A stretch of 35,260 nucleotides of DNA from Acholeplasmataceae bacterium (GCA_012517145.1 JAAYVM010000054.1:1-35260); one strand, 5' to 3'. Positions 1-9,220 are shown, counted from the stretch's first letter. Notes: generated by a model from the sequence alone, not told the origin. Program-made: numbers and translations.

Positions 1-951
1 CTTTGTTTCAAATCGGCGTTTTGCGCCGCTGAAAAGTTTCATGGAGGCAACAGCTTTATCAAAGGAGATACCCAATTCGAACGCTGCCGCCAAAGCACCT
101 AAAGAATTAAGGACATTGTGACGTCCTGGTACGATTAATTCAACTTGTCCAAGTTTGTTTCCATGATAATAGAGATCGTAAACAGTACAACTTTTTTCAA
201 ATACAATGTTTTTTGCCTGATAATCAGCGTCAGCACAATCAATTGCATAGGATATTACAGCAGCTTTTGTATCCTTTGCCATACGTCTGATTTTTGCATT
301 GTCAAAACAAAGTATAGCTTTGCCGCCTTCAACTACATTACCGATAAATTGGCAAAATGCTTTATATATATTTTCTTCATTGCCATAATGGTCTAAATGA
401 TCATTTTCAATATTGGTTACCACTGCTATATGTGGATGGAATTTAAGAAAAGAACCGTCACTTTCATCAGCTTCGGCTACCAATACATCTCCTTTGCCAT
501 TGACAGCATTGCCGCCAAGGCTTGAAACAACGCCGCCAATAATAGCAGTCGGGTCAATACCGCTTTCTGTGCAAATACAAGCAAGCATTGAACTGGTTGT
601 TGTTTTACCATGAGCACCAGCCACAGCGACGCCTTTGCCACTGTTAATAAGAGCGGCCAAAACATCTGAGCGATGTAAAACCGTAATTTTTCTTCTTCTT
701 GCTTCTTCAAGCTCTGGATTATCCTCACGAATTGCGGTTGAAACAACAACAGCATCTACGCCTTCAATCTGGCAGGCAGCATGACCTATATAAACCATAG
801 CGCCTTCCTTCGAAAGTTTAGTAGCTATATGACTTTTTGCCGCATCTGACCCAGATACAACGAAACCACGTTTAAGTAAAACATAGGCAATTGCACTCAT
901 ACCTACTCCACCAATGCCGATGAAGTGTATTTTTTTTATGCCGTCTAACAC
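1..951 (-). CDS. murC: UDP-N-acetylmuramate--L-alanine ligase MurC (C-terminus outside window)
   Basis: Cytoplasmic ATP-dependent ligase that adds L-alanine to UDP-MurNAc, the first amino acid of the peptidoglycan stem peptide. The 317 codons present start at a GTG (949-951) preceded by GGAGG at 7-base spacing. The N-terminus reads MLDGIKKIHFIGIGGVGMSA, the dinucleotide-fold loop typical of MurC. The ATP loop GAHGKTTTSS and the motif EADESDGSF follow, then NIENDHLDHYG in the central domain. The reading frame runs off position 1 in the third domain (…AKRRFETK), so about 130-140 residues are missing compared with the usual 450 or so. It lies 18 bases downstream of murG and is the last gene of the dcw operon seen here. 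Identification is by motif and is secure. Confidence 0.95.
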   Translation of the reverse strand, partial: MLDGIKKIHFIGIGGVGMSAIAYVLLKRGFVVSGSDAAKSHIATKLSKEGAMVYIGHAACQIEGVDAVVVSTAIREDNPELEEARRRKITVLHRSDVLAALINSGKGVAVAGAHGKTTTSSMLACICTESGIDPTAIIGGVVSSLGGNAVNGKGDVLVAEADESDGSFLKFHPHIAVVTNIENDHLDHYGNEENIYKAFCQFIGNVVEGGKAILCFDNAKIRRMAKDTKAAVISYAIDCADADYQAKNIVFEKSCTVYDLYYHGNKLGQVELIVPGRHNVLNSLGALAAAFELGISFDKAVASMKLFSGAKRRFETK

Positions 952-969
952 AATGAAACCTCCTCGTAC

Positions 970-2073
970 CTACTTTTTAAGTAAGTCTAGCAACTTACGT
1001 GCGATATCTTCTGCTGCTTCTGGCCTGCCTAAAGTTTTCGCTGCATCCTTCATTTTCTGAAGTCTGCTTTCATCAGCCAGCAAACTTTCTATTTTTTTAA
1101 GTAAAATTTCACCCGTTAATTCCTTGTCAAGAATAACGACTGCTGCTCCTGCGCCTTCAACCGCACGGGCATTATGTTCCTGATGGTTGGCCGTTGCATA
1201 GGGATAAGGCACAAGAATAGAAGGTATTCCCTTTGCCATTAGTTCTGCCAAACCGATAGCCCCTGAACGAAAAACAGCTAAATCAGTAGCTGCTAATGCC
1301 AATGGCATATCATGCATATAACGAAACACTTTAATATTATCAGACATTAATACATTTTTTTCAACCTGCCCGATAAATTTTTCATATCCTGTTTCACCAG
1401 TAATATGTATAACCTGTACATCACTGCGCCCAGCCAAAGATGCTTCTACTGCAACCATCGCATCATTAATGCTTCTAGCACCCCGGCTGCCTCCGGAAAC
1501 AAGAATAGTTTTCTTGGTCGGATCAAGCTTCAATTTTTCGATAGCAGCAGCACGTGAAACTTCAAGAATTTCTTTACGAATTGGATTACCGGTAAATAAC
1601 TTCTCAGAACTACCGCCTAAATACTTTTCTGCTTCCTGATACCCCAAGAAAACTTTTTTTACAAAATGTGCCAAAATTTTATTGGTAACACCAGGCATAG
1701 CATTCTGTTCCTGAATACAAGTAGGTATTCCCTGCAAAGCTGCCAAAAACAAAACAGGCCCACAAACATAGCCGCCGGTTCCCACGACTAAATCCGGCTT
1801 AATTCTTCTTATCAGCTTTAGTGCATCAATAAGCCCCGCCAATAGTTTGAGAGCAGATTTAACAGTATCAAGGCTCAACTTCCGTTGAAAGCCGGCAACT
1901 TCAATAAACTCTATTGGGTAGCCATAACGGGGAACTATTTCACTTTCAAGGCCTTCTCTGGTGCCGACGAAAATAATCTCAGCATCTGGCTGCATTTCTT
2001 TAATTTGATTTGCAATAGTGACTGCAGGATAAATATGTCCACCAGTACCACCGCCTGAAACTATAATTCTCAC
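970..2073 (-). CDS. murG: UDP-GlcNAc:lipid I transferase MurG
   Basis: Peripheral inner-membrane glycosyltransferase (GT28) that adds GlcNAc to lipid I to make lipid II. The 367-residue length is normal. The N-terminal glycine loop VSGGGTGGHIYPA (residues 5-17) is the lipid-I-side signature. The C-terminal domain has SGGSRGARSIND (about 193-204) and LAELMAKGIPSILVPYP, the UDP-GlcNAc site. The start is GTG, with AGGAGG five bases upstream. It sits 17 bases after murD with no room for a gene between them. Many Firmicutes have ftsW or spoVE at exactly this point, so the direct murD-murG join is notable. Confidence 0.96.
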   Translation of the reverse strand: MRIIVSGGGTGGHIYPAVTIANQIKEMQPDAEIIFVGTREGLESEIVPRYGYPIEFIEVAGFQRKLSLDTVKSALKLLAGLIDALKLIRRIKPDLVVGTGGYVCGPVLFLAALQGIPTCIQEQNAMPGVTNKILAHFVKKVFLGYQEAEKYLGGSSEKLFTGNPIRKEILEVSRAAAIEKLKLDPTKKTILVSGGSRGARSINDAMVAVEASLAGRSDVQVIHITGETGYEKFIGQVEKNVLMSDNIKVFRYMHDMPLALAATDLAVFRSGAIGLAELMAKGIPSILVPYPYATANHQEHNARAVEGAGAAVVILDKELTGEILLKKIESLLADESRLQKMKDAAKTLGRPEAAEDIARKLLDLLKK

Positions 2074-2090
2074 AAAATCCTCCTAACCAG

Positions 2091-3446
2091 TCACTTTTCT
2101 AATTTTCTGACTAGCTCTTTAAAGTATCGGCCTCTATGAGGAAAGTTTTCAAACATATCGAAGGAAGAACAGGCTGGTGAAAGTAATACCACCTGCGGTG
2201 CCCTTGCTAAACTATGTGCCAGCATTACGGCGTCATCAAAAGTATCGACAACATGAATATTTTGAACTCCAGCAGTTTCTGCTGCTTGTAAAAATCTTTT
2301 CTTAGCTTCGCCCATAAGGATTAAGTCATCTGTTTTAGCTTTAATAAGGGACATCATGTCTTTCAAATCAGTTTTTTTATCGCGTCCGCCAGCTAAAAGT
2401 ATAATATGACCTTCAAATGACTCCAAGGCCTTGATTGTAGAATCCGGGTTTGTTGCTTTGGAGTCATTATAGTAAGCAACTCCATCTATAGTAGTAACAT
2501 ATTCAAGACGATGCTCAACGCCTTCAAAACTTGTTAGCACGGCTCTTATTTTCTCTTCATCAACACCTGCGAAAAAGGCACAGGCTATAGCTACCAAGGC
2601 ATTTTCTTCATTATGCGCGCCAAAAATTTTCATTTCTTTGACAGGGCAAATTATTTTGCGTTCACCATTCCAGGCAAGTACAAAGTTACCATCGGCCAAA
2701 AATACTCCCTGTTCCAATTGTTTTTTGCGGCTAATGTAACAAACTGTTGATTTAGCTGTTTTGGCAAAATCTGCTACTATTTTATCATCAATGTTCAATA
2801 TTAGATAATCTTCGGCAGTTTGCCGGGCAAAAATATTAGCTTTTGCTTTTGCATAGTCTTCCATTGTGCCGTGCCTATCAAGGTGATCCGGTGTTACATT
2901 AAGAATAGCGGCGATATTAGGTTTTAAAGAAGTAACTCCTTCCAGCTGAAAGCTTGATAGTTCAGCAACCAGCCAGTCATCCTTGCCTAAGCCTTGCATT
3001 TCCACAGAAAGCGCTTGTCCGATGTTTCCACCCACAGCTGTTTTTACCGGCAAAGTTTTAATCATTTCACCGACTAAAGTCGTTGTTGTAGTTTTACCAT
3101 TGGTACCAGTAATTGCAATAAGTTTCCCTTTATATAAACGCGCCGCAACCTCAACTTCGCCAATTACTTCTATACCAGCAGCAATAGCCTCTTGAACTAA
3201 AGTGCTACGCATAGAAATACCTGGCGACACAACAAATAATTCCGTTTGTTGCAGATAATCTTCTGCTTTCTTACCACAAATATATTGTCCGTTTCCACTG
3301 TATAGCACATCAAGAAATTCTTGCGGCAGCGCCTTCTCAGAGTCATTATAAAGCAAGACTCTCTGACCGTTTTTTGTCAAAACTTCCGCTACTCCGCAAC
3401 CGCTGATTCCTGCGCCATAAACAAAAACGTATTTCTCCTGTGGCAT
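2091..3446 (-). CDS. murD: UDP-MurNAc-L-alanine--D-glutamate ligase MurD
   Basis: ATP-dependent cytoplasmic ligase adding D-glutamate to UDP-MurNAc-L-Ala. It has the N-terminal Rossmann start VFVYGAGISGCGVAEVL, the ATP loop ITGTNGKTTTTTL, NVTPDHLDRHG in the central domain and YYNDSKATNPDST plus LLAGGRDKKTDL in the C-terminal domain. I chose the ATG at 3444-3446 (MPQEKYVF, 451 residues) because AAGGGG lies eight bases before it and the usual family length results. An upstream in-frame ATG at 3470 would lie inside the mraY coding end. The start is one base after the mraY stop codon, so translation is probably coupled. Confidence 0.95.
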   Translation of the reverse strand: MPQEKYVFVYGAGISGCGVAEVLTKNGQRVLLYNDSEKALPQEFLDVLYSGNGQYICGKKAEDYLQQTELFVVSPGISMRSTLVQEAIAAGIEVIGEVEVAARLYKGKLIAITGTNGKTTTTTLVGEMIKTLPVKTAVGGNIGQALSVEMQGLGKDDWLVAELSSFQLEGVTSLKPNIAAILNVTPDHLDRHGTMEDYAKAKANIFARQTAEDYLILNIDDKIVADFAKTAKSTVCYISRKKQLEQGVFLADGNFVLAWNGERKIICPVKEMKIFGAHNEENALVAIACAFFAGVDEEKIRAVLTSFEGVEHRLEYVTTIDGVAYYNDSKATNPDSTIKALESFEGHIILLAGGRDKKTDLKDMMSLIKAKTDDLILMGEAKKRFLQAAETAGVQNIHVVDTFDDAVMLAHSLARAPQVVLLSPACSSFDMFENFPHRGRYFKELVRKLEK

Positions 3447-3447
3447 C

Positions 3448-4434
3448 TTAAAGTCCCCTTCCTCCTGCATTTCCTAACAGCAATAACACTATACCCAACA
3501 CAGATAAGCATAGACTTACGAAAGCAAAAACATGGACAACCTTTGTTTCTTTCCACCCGCCAAGTTCAAAATGATGATGGAGCGGGCTCATACGAAAAAT
3601 CCTTTTGCCGCCGGTTTTTTTGAAATAAGTAACCTGGATAATTACGGAAAGAGCTTCGATAACATAAACGCCGCCGATAATAACCAAAAGAAGTTCCGTC
3701 TTTGTAAGCAAGGCAATAGCCGCAATACCTCCGCCCAATGCTAAGGAACCGGTATCACCCATAAATACTTTTGCCGGATGTCTGTTAAAAAGCAAAAATC
3801 CAAGGCACGAACCAGCCAAAGCCATGCCAAAAATTCCAAGTTCCTTATTGCCAAGAGCTATAGCCACATAGGAGAAAGCCAAAGCTACCGGAACTGTTAC
3901 GCTGCTTGCCAAACCATCGAGACCATCCGTAAGATTTACAGCATTTGTTGTTCCAACCAATAGCAAGAAGGCAAACAGATAATAAGCGATGCCCAAATCA
4001 ACTGTGTGTGCAGTCCCAGGAATCCAGACAGAAAAATCATGTCCCGGTGTAGTCTCCAGATAAAAAAGATATAAGCCAGCCAGGAAAAACTGCATCAGCA
4101 ATTTCTGTCTTGCTGTAAGACCCAAGTTCCTCTTTAAAACAACCTTAATAAAATCATCAATAAAACCAATTACACCATGTCCAAGTGTCAGCACAAGAGC
4201 AATCAGAATTTCTGGTGTAAGCTTGCTCCAGAACATTGTTGCCACTACTATTGCCAGCAGCATCATTAAGCCGCCCATAGTTGGCGTACCGCTCTTTTTC
4301 ATATGTTCTTTCGGACCGCATTCACGAATGCTTTGCCCGAATTTCAGCTTAGTTAAAGCCGGAATCAGAAAAGGACCACTTACAGCGCAAACAACAAAAG
4401 CCGTCACTAGCGCGCCCCATAAATTAAAATCCAT
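3448..4434 (-). CDS. mraY: Phospho-MurNAc-pentapeptide transferase MraY
   Basis: Integral membrane enzyme that transfers phospho-MurNAc-pentapeptide to undecaprenyl phosphate, giving lipid I. At 328 residues with about ten hydrophobic segments it fits the family. Diagnostic stretches are KSGTPTMGGLM (about 47-57), GFIDDFIKV with the conserved Asp pair, NAVNLTDGLDGLASS, and VFMGDTGSLALGG with the catalytic Asp region. The C-terminal loop holds MSPLHHHFELGGWKE, the HHH substrate motif. The start ATG has AGGAG about 11 bases upstream. It lies 18 bases after murF. Its last codons carry the ribosome binding site of murD. Confidence 0.96.
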   Translation of the reverse strand: MDFNLWGALVTAFVVCAVSGPFLIPALTKLKFGQSIRECGPKEHMKKSGTPTMGGLMMLLAIVVATMFWSKLTPEILIALVLTLGHGVIGFIDDFIKVVLKRNLGLTARQKLLMQFFLAGLYLFYLETTPGHDFSVWIPGTAHTVDLGIAYYLFAFLLLVGTTNAVNLTDGLDGLASSVTVPVALAFSYVAIALGNKELGIFGMALAGSCLGFLLFNRHPAKVFMGDTGSLALGGGIAAIALLTKTELLLVIIGGVYVIEALSVIIQVTYFKKTGGKRIFRMSPLHHHFELGGWKETKVVHVFAFVSLCLSVLGIVLLLLGNAGGRGL

Positions 4435-4452
4435 TGTTTATCAATCTCCTGG

Positions 4453-5829
4453 TTATTTATTCTGAAAAACCATTTCAATAATTTTATCAACCTGCATAGA
4501 ATGGGAACCCTTGAAAAGAATTATATCATTGTTTTGCATATGATTTTTCAGTTCAACAGCAGCTGTTTCTTTATCAGCACAATAAACAGCACTTATGCCA
4601 GCCTTGGCTGCCTGGTCGATAATCGCCCGGGACTCTTTGCCATAAGCAATTACAAAATCAATCTTTTCACGAACAATATAGTCACCAACTCTGCGATGAG
4701 CATCCTTGGATGATTCGCCAAGCTCCAGCATATCTGCCAAGACGGCGATGCTCCTGCCTTTGCCGGCAGATTTTTTTACTTCAGCCAAAGTTTTCATTGC
4801 TGCCTCCATAGAAGCAGGGCTGGCATTATAAGCATCATTAATCACTGTAATATCGCCGAAGTATAGGATTTCTTGTCGTTTCTCCGTCAATCTTACTTCA
4901 GCAAATGCATCCTCAATATCCTTGTCTGAGACACCCATTTTTTCAGCAACAGTTATTGCTGCCAACGCATTCATGACATTGTGTCTGCCGATTAAAGGCA
5001 TTTTTATGAAATTTTCATTGCCTGTAATTTTACTTTTATAGGTAAATGTAGTACCATTGCCACTTGTTATTAAATTGCTAGCCCAAACAGAGGAATCATT
5101 GATAATACCATAAGTAAGCTTCTCAGCAGAAGTTGCCATCTTGCTGACATAAATATCGTCGTTATTAAGAACAGCGAATTGCTGTTCATTCATATTTTCC
5201 AAAATTTCACTTTTGGCCTTGGCAATGTTTTCCATACTGCCTAATAATTCCATATGGGTTTCGCCGACATTAGTAATTACCACAGCATCAGGTTCAGCTA
5301 ATGCTTTAAGAGCGCGAATTTGTCCAAACCCTCTCATGCCCATTTCAACTACCACAACTTCAGTGTCTGGCTTAATTGTCAGCAATGTTTTAGGCAAACC
5401 GATTTCATTATTAAAATTAGCCTGTGTCTTAACTACTTTGTATTTTTTTGCCAAGCAAGCCGCTATAAGATCTTTAGTCGAGGTTTTTCCATTTGAACCA
5501 GTAATGGCAATAACCTTTATATTTTTTTGTTCCATGCGGTAGGCATGCGCAATCTGCTGGTAAGCTTTCAGAGTGTCGGGAACTGAAATGACAACAGCAT
5601 CTGTCGGCAGCTCATGTATTACCCTTTGTACTAAGACTGCAGCTGCGCCTTTATTCAAAGCAGTTTTGCAATAATCATGTCCGTCGAAATTCTCACCGGC
5701 AAGTGCAATGAAAAGATCTCCTTGGCTAACAGAACGCGAATCGGTCGTAACGCCTGTAAATAATAATTTTTTTTCGCCGCCGGTAACTATTCCTTTTGTT
5801 GCCTCAATTACTTTACTAAGCGAAATCAT
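4453..5829 (-). CDS. murF: UDP-MurNAc-tripeptide--D-alanyl-D-alanine ligase MurF
   Basis: Adds the D-Ala-D-Ala dipeptide to the cytoplasmic UDP-MurNAc-tripeptide, completing the pentapeptide. Its 458 residues show the three Mur ligase domains. The N-terminal part is GVTTDSRSVSQGDLFIAL, the ATP loop is ITGSNGKTSTKDL, the central motif is TNVGETHMELLGS, and the C-terminal domain has INDAYNASPASMEAA and LADMLELGESSKDAH. The NDAYNA(S/N)P motif separates MurF from MurE. The start codon overlaps the murE stop as ATGA (5826-5829), a sign of tight translational coupling. Confidence 0.96.
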   Translation of the reverse strand: MISLSKVIEATKGIVTGGEKKLLFTGVTTDSRSVSQGDLFIALAGENFDGHDYCKTALNKGAAAVLVQRVIHELPTDAVVISVPDTLKAYQQIAHAYRMEQKNIKVIAITGSNGKTSTKDLIAACLAKKYKVVKTQANFNNEIGLPKTLLTIKPDTEVVVVEMGMRGFGQIRALKALAEPDAVVITNVGETHMELLGSMENIAKAKSEILENMNEQQFAVLNNDDIYVSKMATSAEKLTYGIINDSSVWASNLITSGNGTTFTYKSKITGNENFIKMPLIGRHNVMNALAAITVAEKMGVSDKDIEDAFAEVRLTEKRQEILYFGDITVINDAYNASPASMEAAMKTLAEVKKSAGKGRSIAVLADMLELGESSKDAHRRVGDYIVREKIDFVIAYGKESRAIIDQAAKAGISAVYCADKETAAVELKNHMQNNDIILFKGSHSMQVDKIIEMVFQNK

Positions 5830-7316
5830 TTCTGCACCCTATTCTCCCAAAAATCACGAACTACTTCACAATCATCAAAATGAATGGTTTCATTTTTTAG
5901 TATCTGGTAATTTTCATGGCCTTTGCCAGCAATCAGTATCACATCATTAGGCTCAGCCTTCGTCAAGACCAAATTGATTGCCTCTCTGCGGTCAGTAACC
6001 TTATATATCTCTTTATCTGGTGTTGCACCAACCAAACCTTTTTCTATATCAGCAATGATAAGTTCCGGATCCTCCGACCTCGGGTTATCTGAAGTAACAA
6101 CTATGTTGTCAGCCAATGCCAAAGCTATGTTTGCCATAATTGGCCGTTTCTTGCTGTCTCTGTCGCCGCCGCAGCCAAAGACAACCCAAAGCTTGCCTTT
6201 AGTTATGCAACGGGCAGTTTTCAGAACATTTTCCAAACCATCAGGTGTATGAGCATAATCTACAATTACAGTATAAGGCTGTCCGGCTTCCACAAGTTGA
6301 AAACGTCCCGGTACGCCGGCAAAACCATTTAAAGTGTCCTCAATGACCTTTAGGTTAATCTTTTCAGCAATCATGGCAGATACTGCTGCCATAACGTTAT
6401 AAACATTGAACTCACCGGTAATATGAAGCAAAAGATGCAATTCACCTGCTGGTGTTTGTAAATCCAGCTGCATGTGTTTTGCCTCTATTTTCCAGAAGAG
6501 AGGATAGACATCATTTGTCTCAGCCTTGCCATATGTCATGATTGGAGATTTTGTTGACTTTATTATTATTTTCGAACTGGGATCATCCATGTTGAAAATT
6601 GCACATTTATCAGGCTTATTGCCTGTATGTAACGATTCAAAAAGGATTGCCTTTGCCTTCCTGTAATTTTCAAACGTCTGGTGAAAATCAAGATGGTCCT
6701 GGGTTATATTAGTCAATACTGCAACATCATATTCGCAGCCAGCTACTCGGTTAAGAGCAAGTGCATGTGAAGATACTTCCATAACTACGTAATCACAACC
6801 AGCCTGCTGCATCTTATATAAACTGCGTTCCAGATCAACGACATCTGGCGTTGTATTGTGAGATACCTCTATTTCGTCTTCAATCATGATATTAATTGTA
6901 CCTATCAAGCCTACTTTAAAACCAGCCTTGCGCAGAATTAAACGAATAATATTAGTGGTAGTCGTTTTGCCATTTGTGCCAGTAACACCAATCATACGCA
7001 TTTTTTTGCCAGGATAGTCAAAAAACCACGGTGCAACATAACTCATAGCATCGCGGGTATCATTAACCTTTATGACTGTGAGACCTTCCGGTCTGTTTTT
7101 TATTTCGTCTTCAACAAGAACGCAAGCAGCACCATCCTTGTACGCTTGTTCTATATATTTATGTCCGTCAACATGAGCTCCTTTAAGACATATAAATAAA
7201 CTGCCTTCTTGCACTTTGCGAGAGTCAGATGTGACATCGGTAATAACTTTATCCAAAGATCCCATGGCCTTAGCTTGCGGTAATACAACTAACAAATCCA
7301 ACAGCTTCTTTTGCAT
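5826..7316 (-). CDS. murE: UDP-MurNAc-tripeptide synthetase MurE, meso-diaminopimelate type
   Basis: Adds the third stem-peptide residue to UDP-MurNAc-L-Ala-D-Glu. The ATP loop is GVTGTNGKTTTTN, followed by TNITQDHLDFHQT and VDYAHTPDGLENVL. In the C-terminal domain the motif SDNPRSEDP is the DNPR signature of enzymes that use meso-diaminopimelate rather than lysine, so the peptidoglycan is predicted to be DAP-type. I chose the ATG at 7314-7316 (MQKKLLDLL, 496 residues). GGAGGG lies seven to eight bases upstream, while the longer frame starting at 7349 would read through a leader hairpin. Upstream is a 94-base gap to ftsL, where ftsI/pbpB would normally be. Confidence 0.96.
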   Translation of the reverse strand: MQKKLLDLLVVLPQAKAMGSLDKVITDVTSDSRKVQEGSLFICLKGAHVDGHKYIEQAYKDGAACVLVEDEIKNRPEGLTVIKVNDTRDAMSYVAPWFFDYPGKKMRMIGVTGTNGKTTTTNIIRLILRKAGFKVGLIGTINIMIEDEIEVSHNTTPDVVDLERSLYKMQQAGCDYVVMEVSSHALALNRVAGCEYDVAVLTNITQDHLDFHQTFENYRKAKAILFESLHTGNKPDKCAIFNMDDPSSKIIIKSTKSPIMTYGKAETNDVYPLFWKIEAKHMQLDLQTPAGELHLLLHITGEFNVYNVMAAVSAMIAEKINLKVIEDTLNGFAGVPGRFQLVEAGQPYTVIVDYAHTPDGLENVLKTARCITKGKLWVVFGCGGDRDSKKRPIMANIALALADNIVVTSDNPRSEDPELIIADIEKGLVGATPDKEIYKVTDRREAINLVLTKAEPNDVILIAGKGHENYQILKNETIHFDDCEVVRDFWENRVQK

Positions 7317-7338
7317 TTTCTTACCCTCCAAAATTGAA

Positions 7339-7361
7339 AGAGCAGCCAAAAGGCTGCCTCT
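7339..7361 (-). other. Leader hairpin upstream of murE
   Basis: On the minus strand GCAGCC-TTTT-GGCTGC forms a six-pair stem with a four-base loop, extended by an AGA/TCT pairing around one bulged G. The following bases (CTTTCAATTTTGG) are only moderately U-rich, so this is a weak terminator or a leader structure. It lies between the extended -10 element at 7377-7382 and the murE ribosome binding site. Confidence 0.4.
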
Positions 7362-7376
7362 CCATATCGCTGTATA

Positions 7377-7385
7377 ATTATATCA
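7377..7385 (-). promoter_or_regulatory. Extended -10 promoter candidate for murE
   Basis: The minus strand reads TGATATAAT, an extended -10 (TGnTATAAT), in the only sizeable gap inside the mraZ-to-murC run. No good -35 is visible. It could give murE and the genes below it transcription independent of the mraZ promoter. Confidence 0.4.
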
Positions 7386-7410
7386 TAAACGTGTACAGAA
7401 GGCTATAATT

Positions 7411-7806
7411 TTACTTTGCGTAAGCATAACCATCATATAGATTTTTCTTGCTATCCGCCTGTACATAAATATTATTGCGTGCTACTTGCATGCCAAGATT
7501 TGCCTGGGCAATTCCTGTAATACGTGCTGGGCTTTTAAGGGTTTCGACTTCGATTTTCAGCTCTGCATTGTGTGAGATAAGTGCGCTTTCCTGCTGTTTA
7601 AGTAATACCAGATTATTGCTAGTGGATACATAAGCTTCACTTCTTATAACAGATACCAGATAAAATGCCAATAAACAAGCTACTAAGACCATTACCTTAT
7701 GACGTAAAAACTTGTACGATTGTTCTGAAGGCCTGTTACGAAGCACTTTATGCGTTTCCTGGAAATCCTCTTCCCAAGCATAATTGTCATATTTTCTAGC
7801 CAGCAT
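7411..7806 (-). CDS. ftsL: FtsL-like septum protein
   Basis: Small bitopic membrane protein of the divisome, which normally pairs with DivIC/FtsB through a coiled coil and helps activate FtsWI. Identification rests on position directly after rsmH and on architecture. There is a charged cytoplasmic N-terminus of about 38 residues, one membrane helix (VMVLVACLLAFYLVSVI), then a heptad-like segment (LVLLKQQESALISHNAELKI) and a short tail with SPARITGIAQANLGM, as in FtsL. The ATG at 7804-7806 (MLARKYD, 131 residues) has GGGGG eight bases upstream; an upstream TTG at 7821 is less likely. No ftsI follows, which is the usual partner gene. Confidence 0.8.
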   Translation of the reverse strand: MLARKYDNYAWEEDFQETHKVLRNRPSEQSYKFLRHKVMVLVACLLAFYLVSVIRSEAYVSTSNNLVLLKQQESALISHNAELKIEVETLKSPARITGIAQANLGMQVARNNIYVQADSKKNLYDGYAYAK

Positions 7807-7824
7807 TGTTTTTACCCCCAAGTC

Positions 7825-8754
7825 TTAGATTTTTATTGCTCCCCTAAGGCGTGCACTTCTTGACCTTGGATTTTCATCAATTTCCTGCTCTGTTGGCTTT
7901 ATTGAAATGGTCTTTTTTACCTGAGGCTTCTTACCACATACGCAAATCGGCAGCTTTGGCGGGCATGTACAGCCTTTGGCTAATTCTGCCAATGTCTGCT
8001 TAATTATCCTGTCCTCTAAAGAATGGAAGGTTATAACGCCGATCCTTCCACCGCTTTTTAATCTTTCAACGGCTTTCCTTACTACTTCCTCCAGAATATT
8101 TAACTCGTTATTAACTTCAATCCTGATTGCCTGGAAAGTACGTTTTGCCGGATGCGGTCCATCTTGTCTAGCCCCTTTGGGAATTGCTTTTTTTATGACA
8201 GTCACCAACTCACCGGTGGTATCGATTGGTTTAATTTTTCTTTCATTCACTATAAACTGTGCTATTCGCTTGCTCCAACGTTCTTCACCATATCTATGGA
8301 TAATATCGGCAAGTTGTTCTTCACTATAATTATTTACCACATAATAAGCATCTAAGTTGCTTTCCCTATTCATCCGCATATCGAGCGGTCCTTCATTCAT
8401 ATAGGAAAATCCTCGTTCCGGGGTATCCAACTGATATGAAGAAACACCTAAGTCAAAAAAAATGCCATCAATTTTTTCTATGCCTAACGAATCAAGAACT
8501 TTGTCAAAGTCTTTGAAATTCGATTTAGCAATCCGTACATTGCATTTTAAATCTGTAAGCCTTTCAGTTGCTGCTGCAATAGCTGCATCATCCTGGTCAA
8601 TGCCTATTATTGTACCTGCACTCGTAAGTTCTTTAGCAAAAGCCTTGGTATGACCTGCTCCGCCCATGGTGCAATCAACATATATACCATCATGATTGCC
8701 GATCAACCATTCAATACTTTCGTGCAGCAATACGCTCCTATGAACAAATTCCAT
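7825..8754 (-). CDS. rsmH: 16S rRNA (cytosine-1402-N4)-methyltransferase RsmH
   Basis: SAM-dependent methyltransferase modifying C1402 of 16S rRNA in the P site (formerly MraW). It is 309 residues, normal for the family. It starts MEFVHRSVLLHESIEWL and has the SAM-binding loop YVDCTMGGAGHTKAF (about 25-39). GIFFDLGVSSYQLD follows with PERGFSYMNEGPLDMRM, and ITFHSLEDRIIKQ and NPRSRSARLR come near the end, all hallmarks of RsmH. It is second in the dcw operon, 26 bases after mraZ, with the binding site AGGTGGG ahead of the ATG. Confidence 0.97.
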   Translation of the reverse strand: MEFVHRSVLLHESIEWLIGNHDGIYVDCTMGGAGHTKAFAKELTSAGTIIGIDQDDAAIAAATERLTDLKCNVRIAKSNFKDFDKVLDSLGIEKIDGIFFDLGVSSYQLDTPERGFSYMNEGPLDMRMNRESNLDAYYVVNNYSEEQLADIIHRYGEERWSKRIAQFIVNERKIKPIDTTGELVTVIKKAIPKGARQDGPHPAKRTFQAIRIEVNNELNILEEVVRKAVERLKSGGRIGVITFHSLEDRIIKQTLAELAKGCTCPPKLPICVCGKKPQVKKTISIKPTEQEIDENPRSRSARLRGAIKI

Positions 8755-8780
8755 TTATCTTCCCACCTGTCCTTAAGAGT

Positions 8781-9212
8781 CTACAGGCCTAAATCAACTA
8801 ACTGCTCAACTATTTCCGTAACATCTTCATTAACTTCTTCGTTATATGTGTTCCAACGATTTATATCCCAAATTTCTGCTCTATTGCCGACACCGACTAT
8901 TACGACGTTTTTATCAAGAGCAGCGTGCGTTCTTAACGATGGCGGAACCAAGATGCGTCCTTGCTTGTCGCATTCGGCTTCTGTCGCCCCTGAGAAGAAA
9001 TAACGCGCAATATCACGTGCTTCTTTCTTCATCAAAGTCATCTGTTTCAATTTATTTACCAGAACATTCCACTCTTGCTCATCATAGACAAACAAACAGC
9101 CATCAAGTCCTCTGGTAATAACAAAATGGTCTCCAAGTGCTTCACGGAGCTTGACCGGCATAAACAAACGGCCTTTGGTATCGATATTGTGTTGGAATTC
9201 ACCCATCAACAT
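8781..9212 (-). CDS. mraZ: Transcriptional regulator MraZ
   Basis: DNA-binding protein of the AbrB/swapped-hairpin fold that controls the dcw operon, of which it is the first gene. Two MraZ repeats are visible: GEFQHNIDTKGRLFMPVKLR near the start and TEAECDKQGRILVPPSLR about residues 75-92, each with the DxKGR or DxQGR motif. I chose the ATG at 9210-9212 (MLMGEF, 143 residues, the standard family length). A longer frame from the GTG at 9245 would begin at about the predicted transcription start and would translate the operator repeats. Directly upstream are tandem boxes that match the MraZ-box pattern, so autoregulation is likely. Confidence 0.95.
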   Translation of the reverse strand: MLMGEFQHNIDTKGRLFMPVKLREALGDHFVITRGLDGCLFVYDEQEWNVLVNKLKQMTLMKKEARDIARYFFSGATEAECDKQGRILVPPSLRTHAALDKNVVIVGVGNRAEIWDINRWNTYNEEVNEDVTEIVEQLVDLGL

Positions 9213-9220
9213 CCCGGTCG

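Noticed and set aside
3444-3470. Upstream ATG of murD (3470)
   Set aside because: It lies inside the mraY end and uses the murD ribosome binding site as coding sequence; the ATG at 3446 gives the family length.
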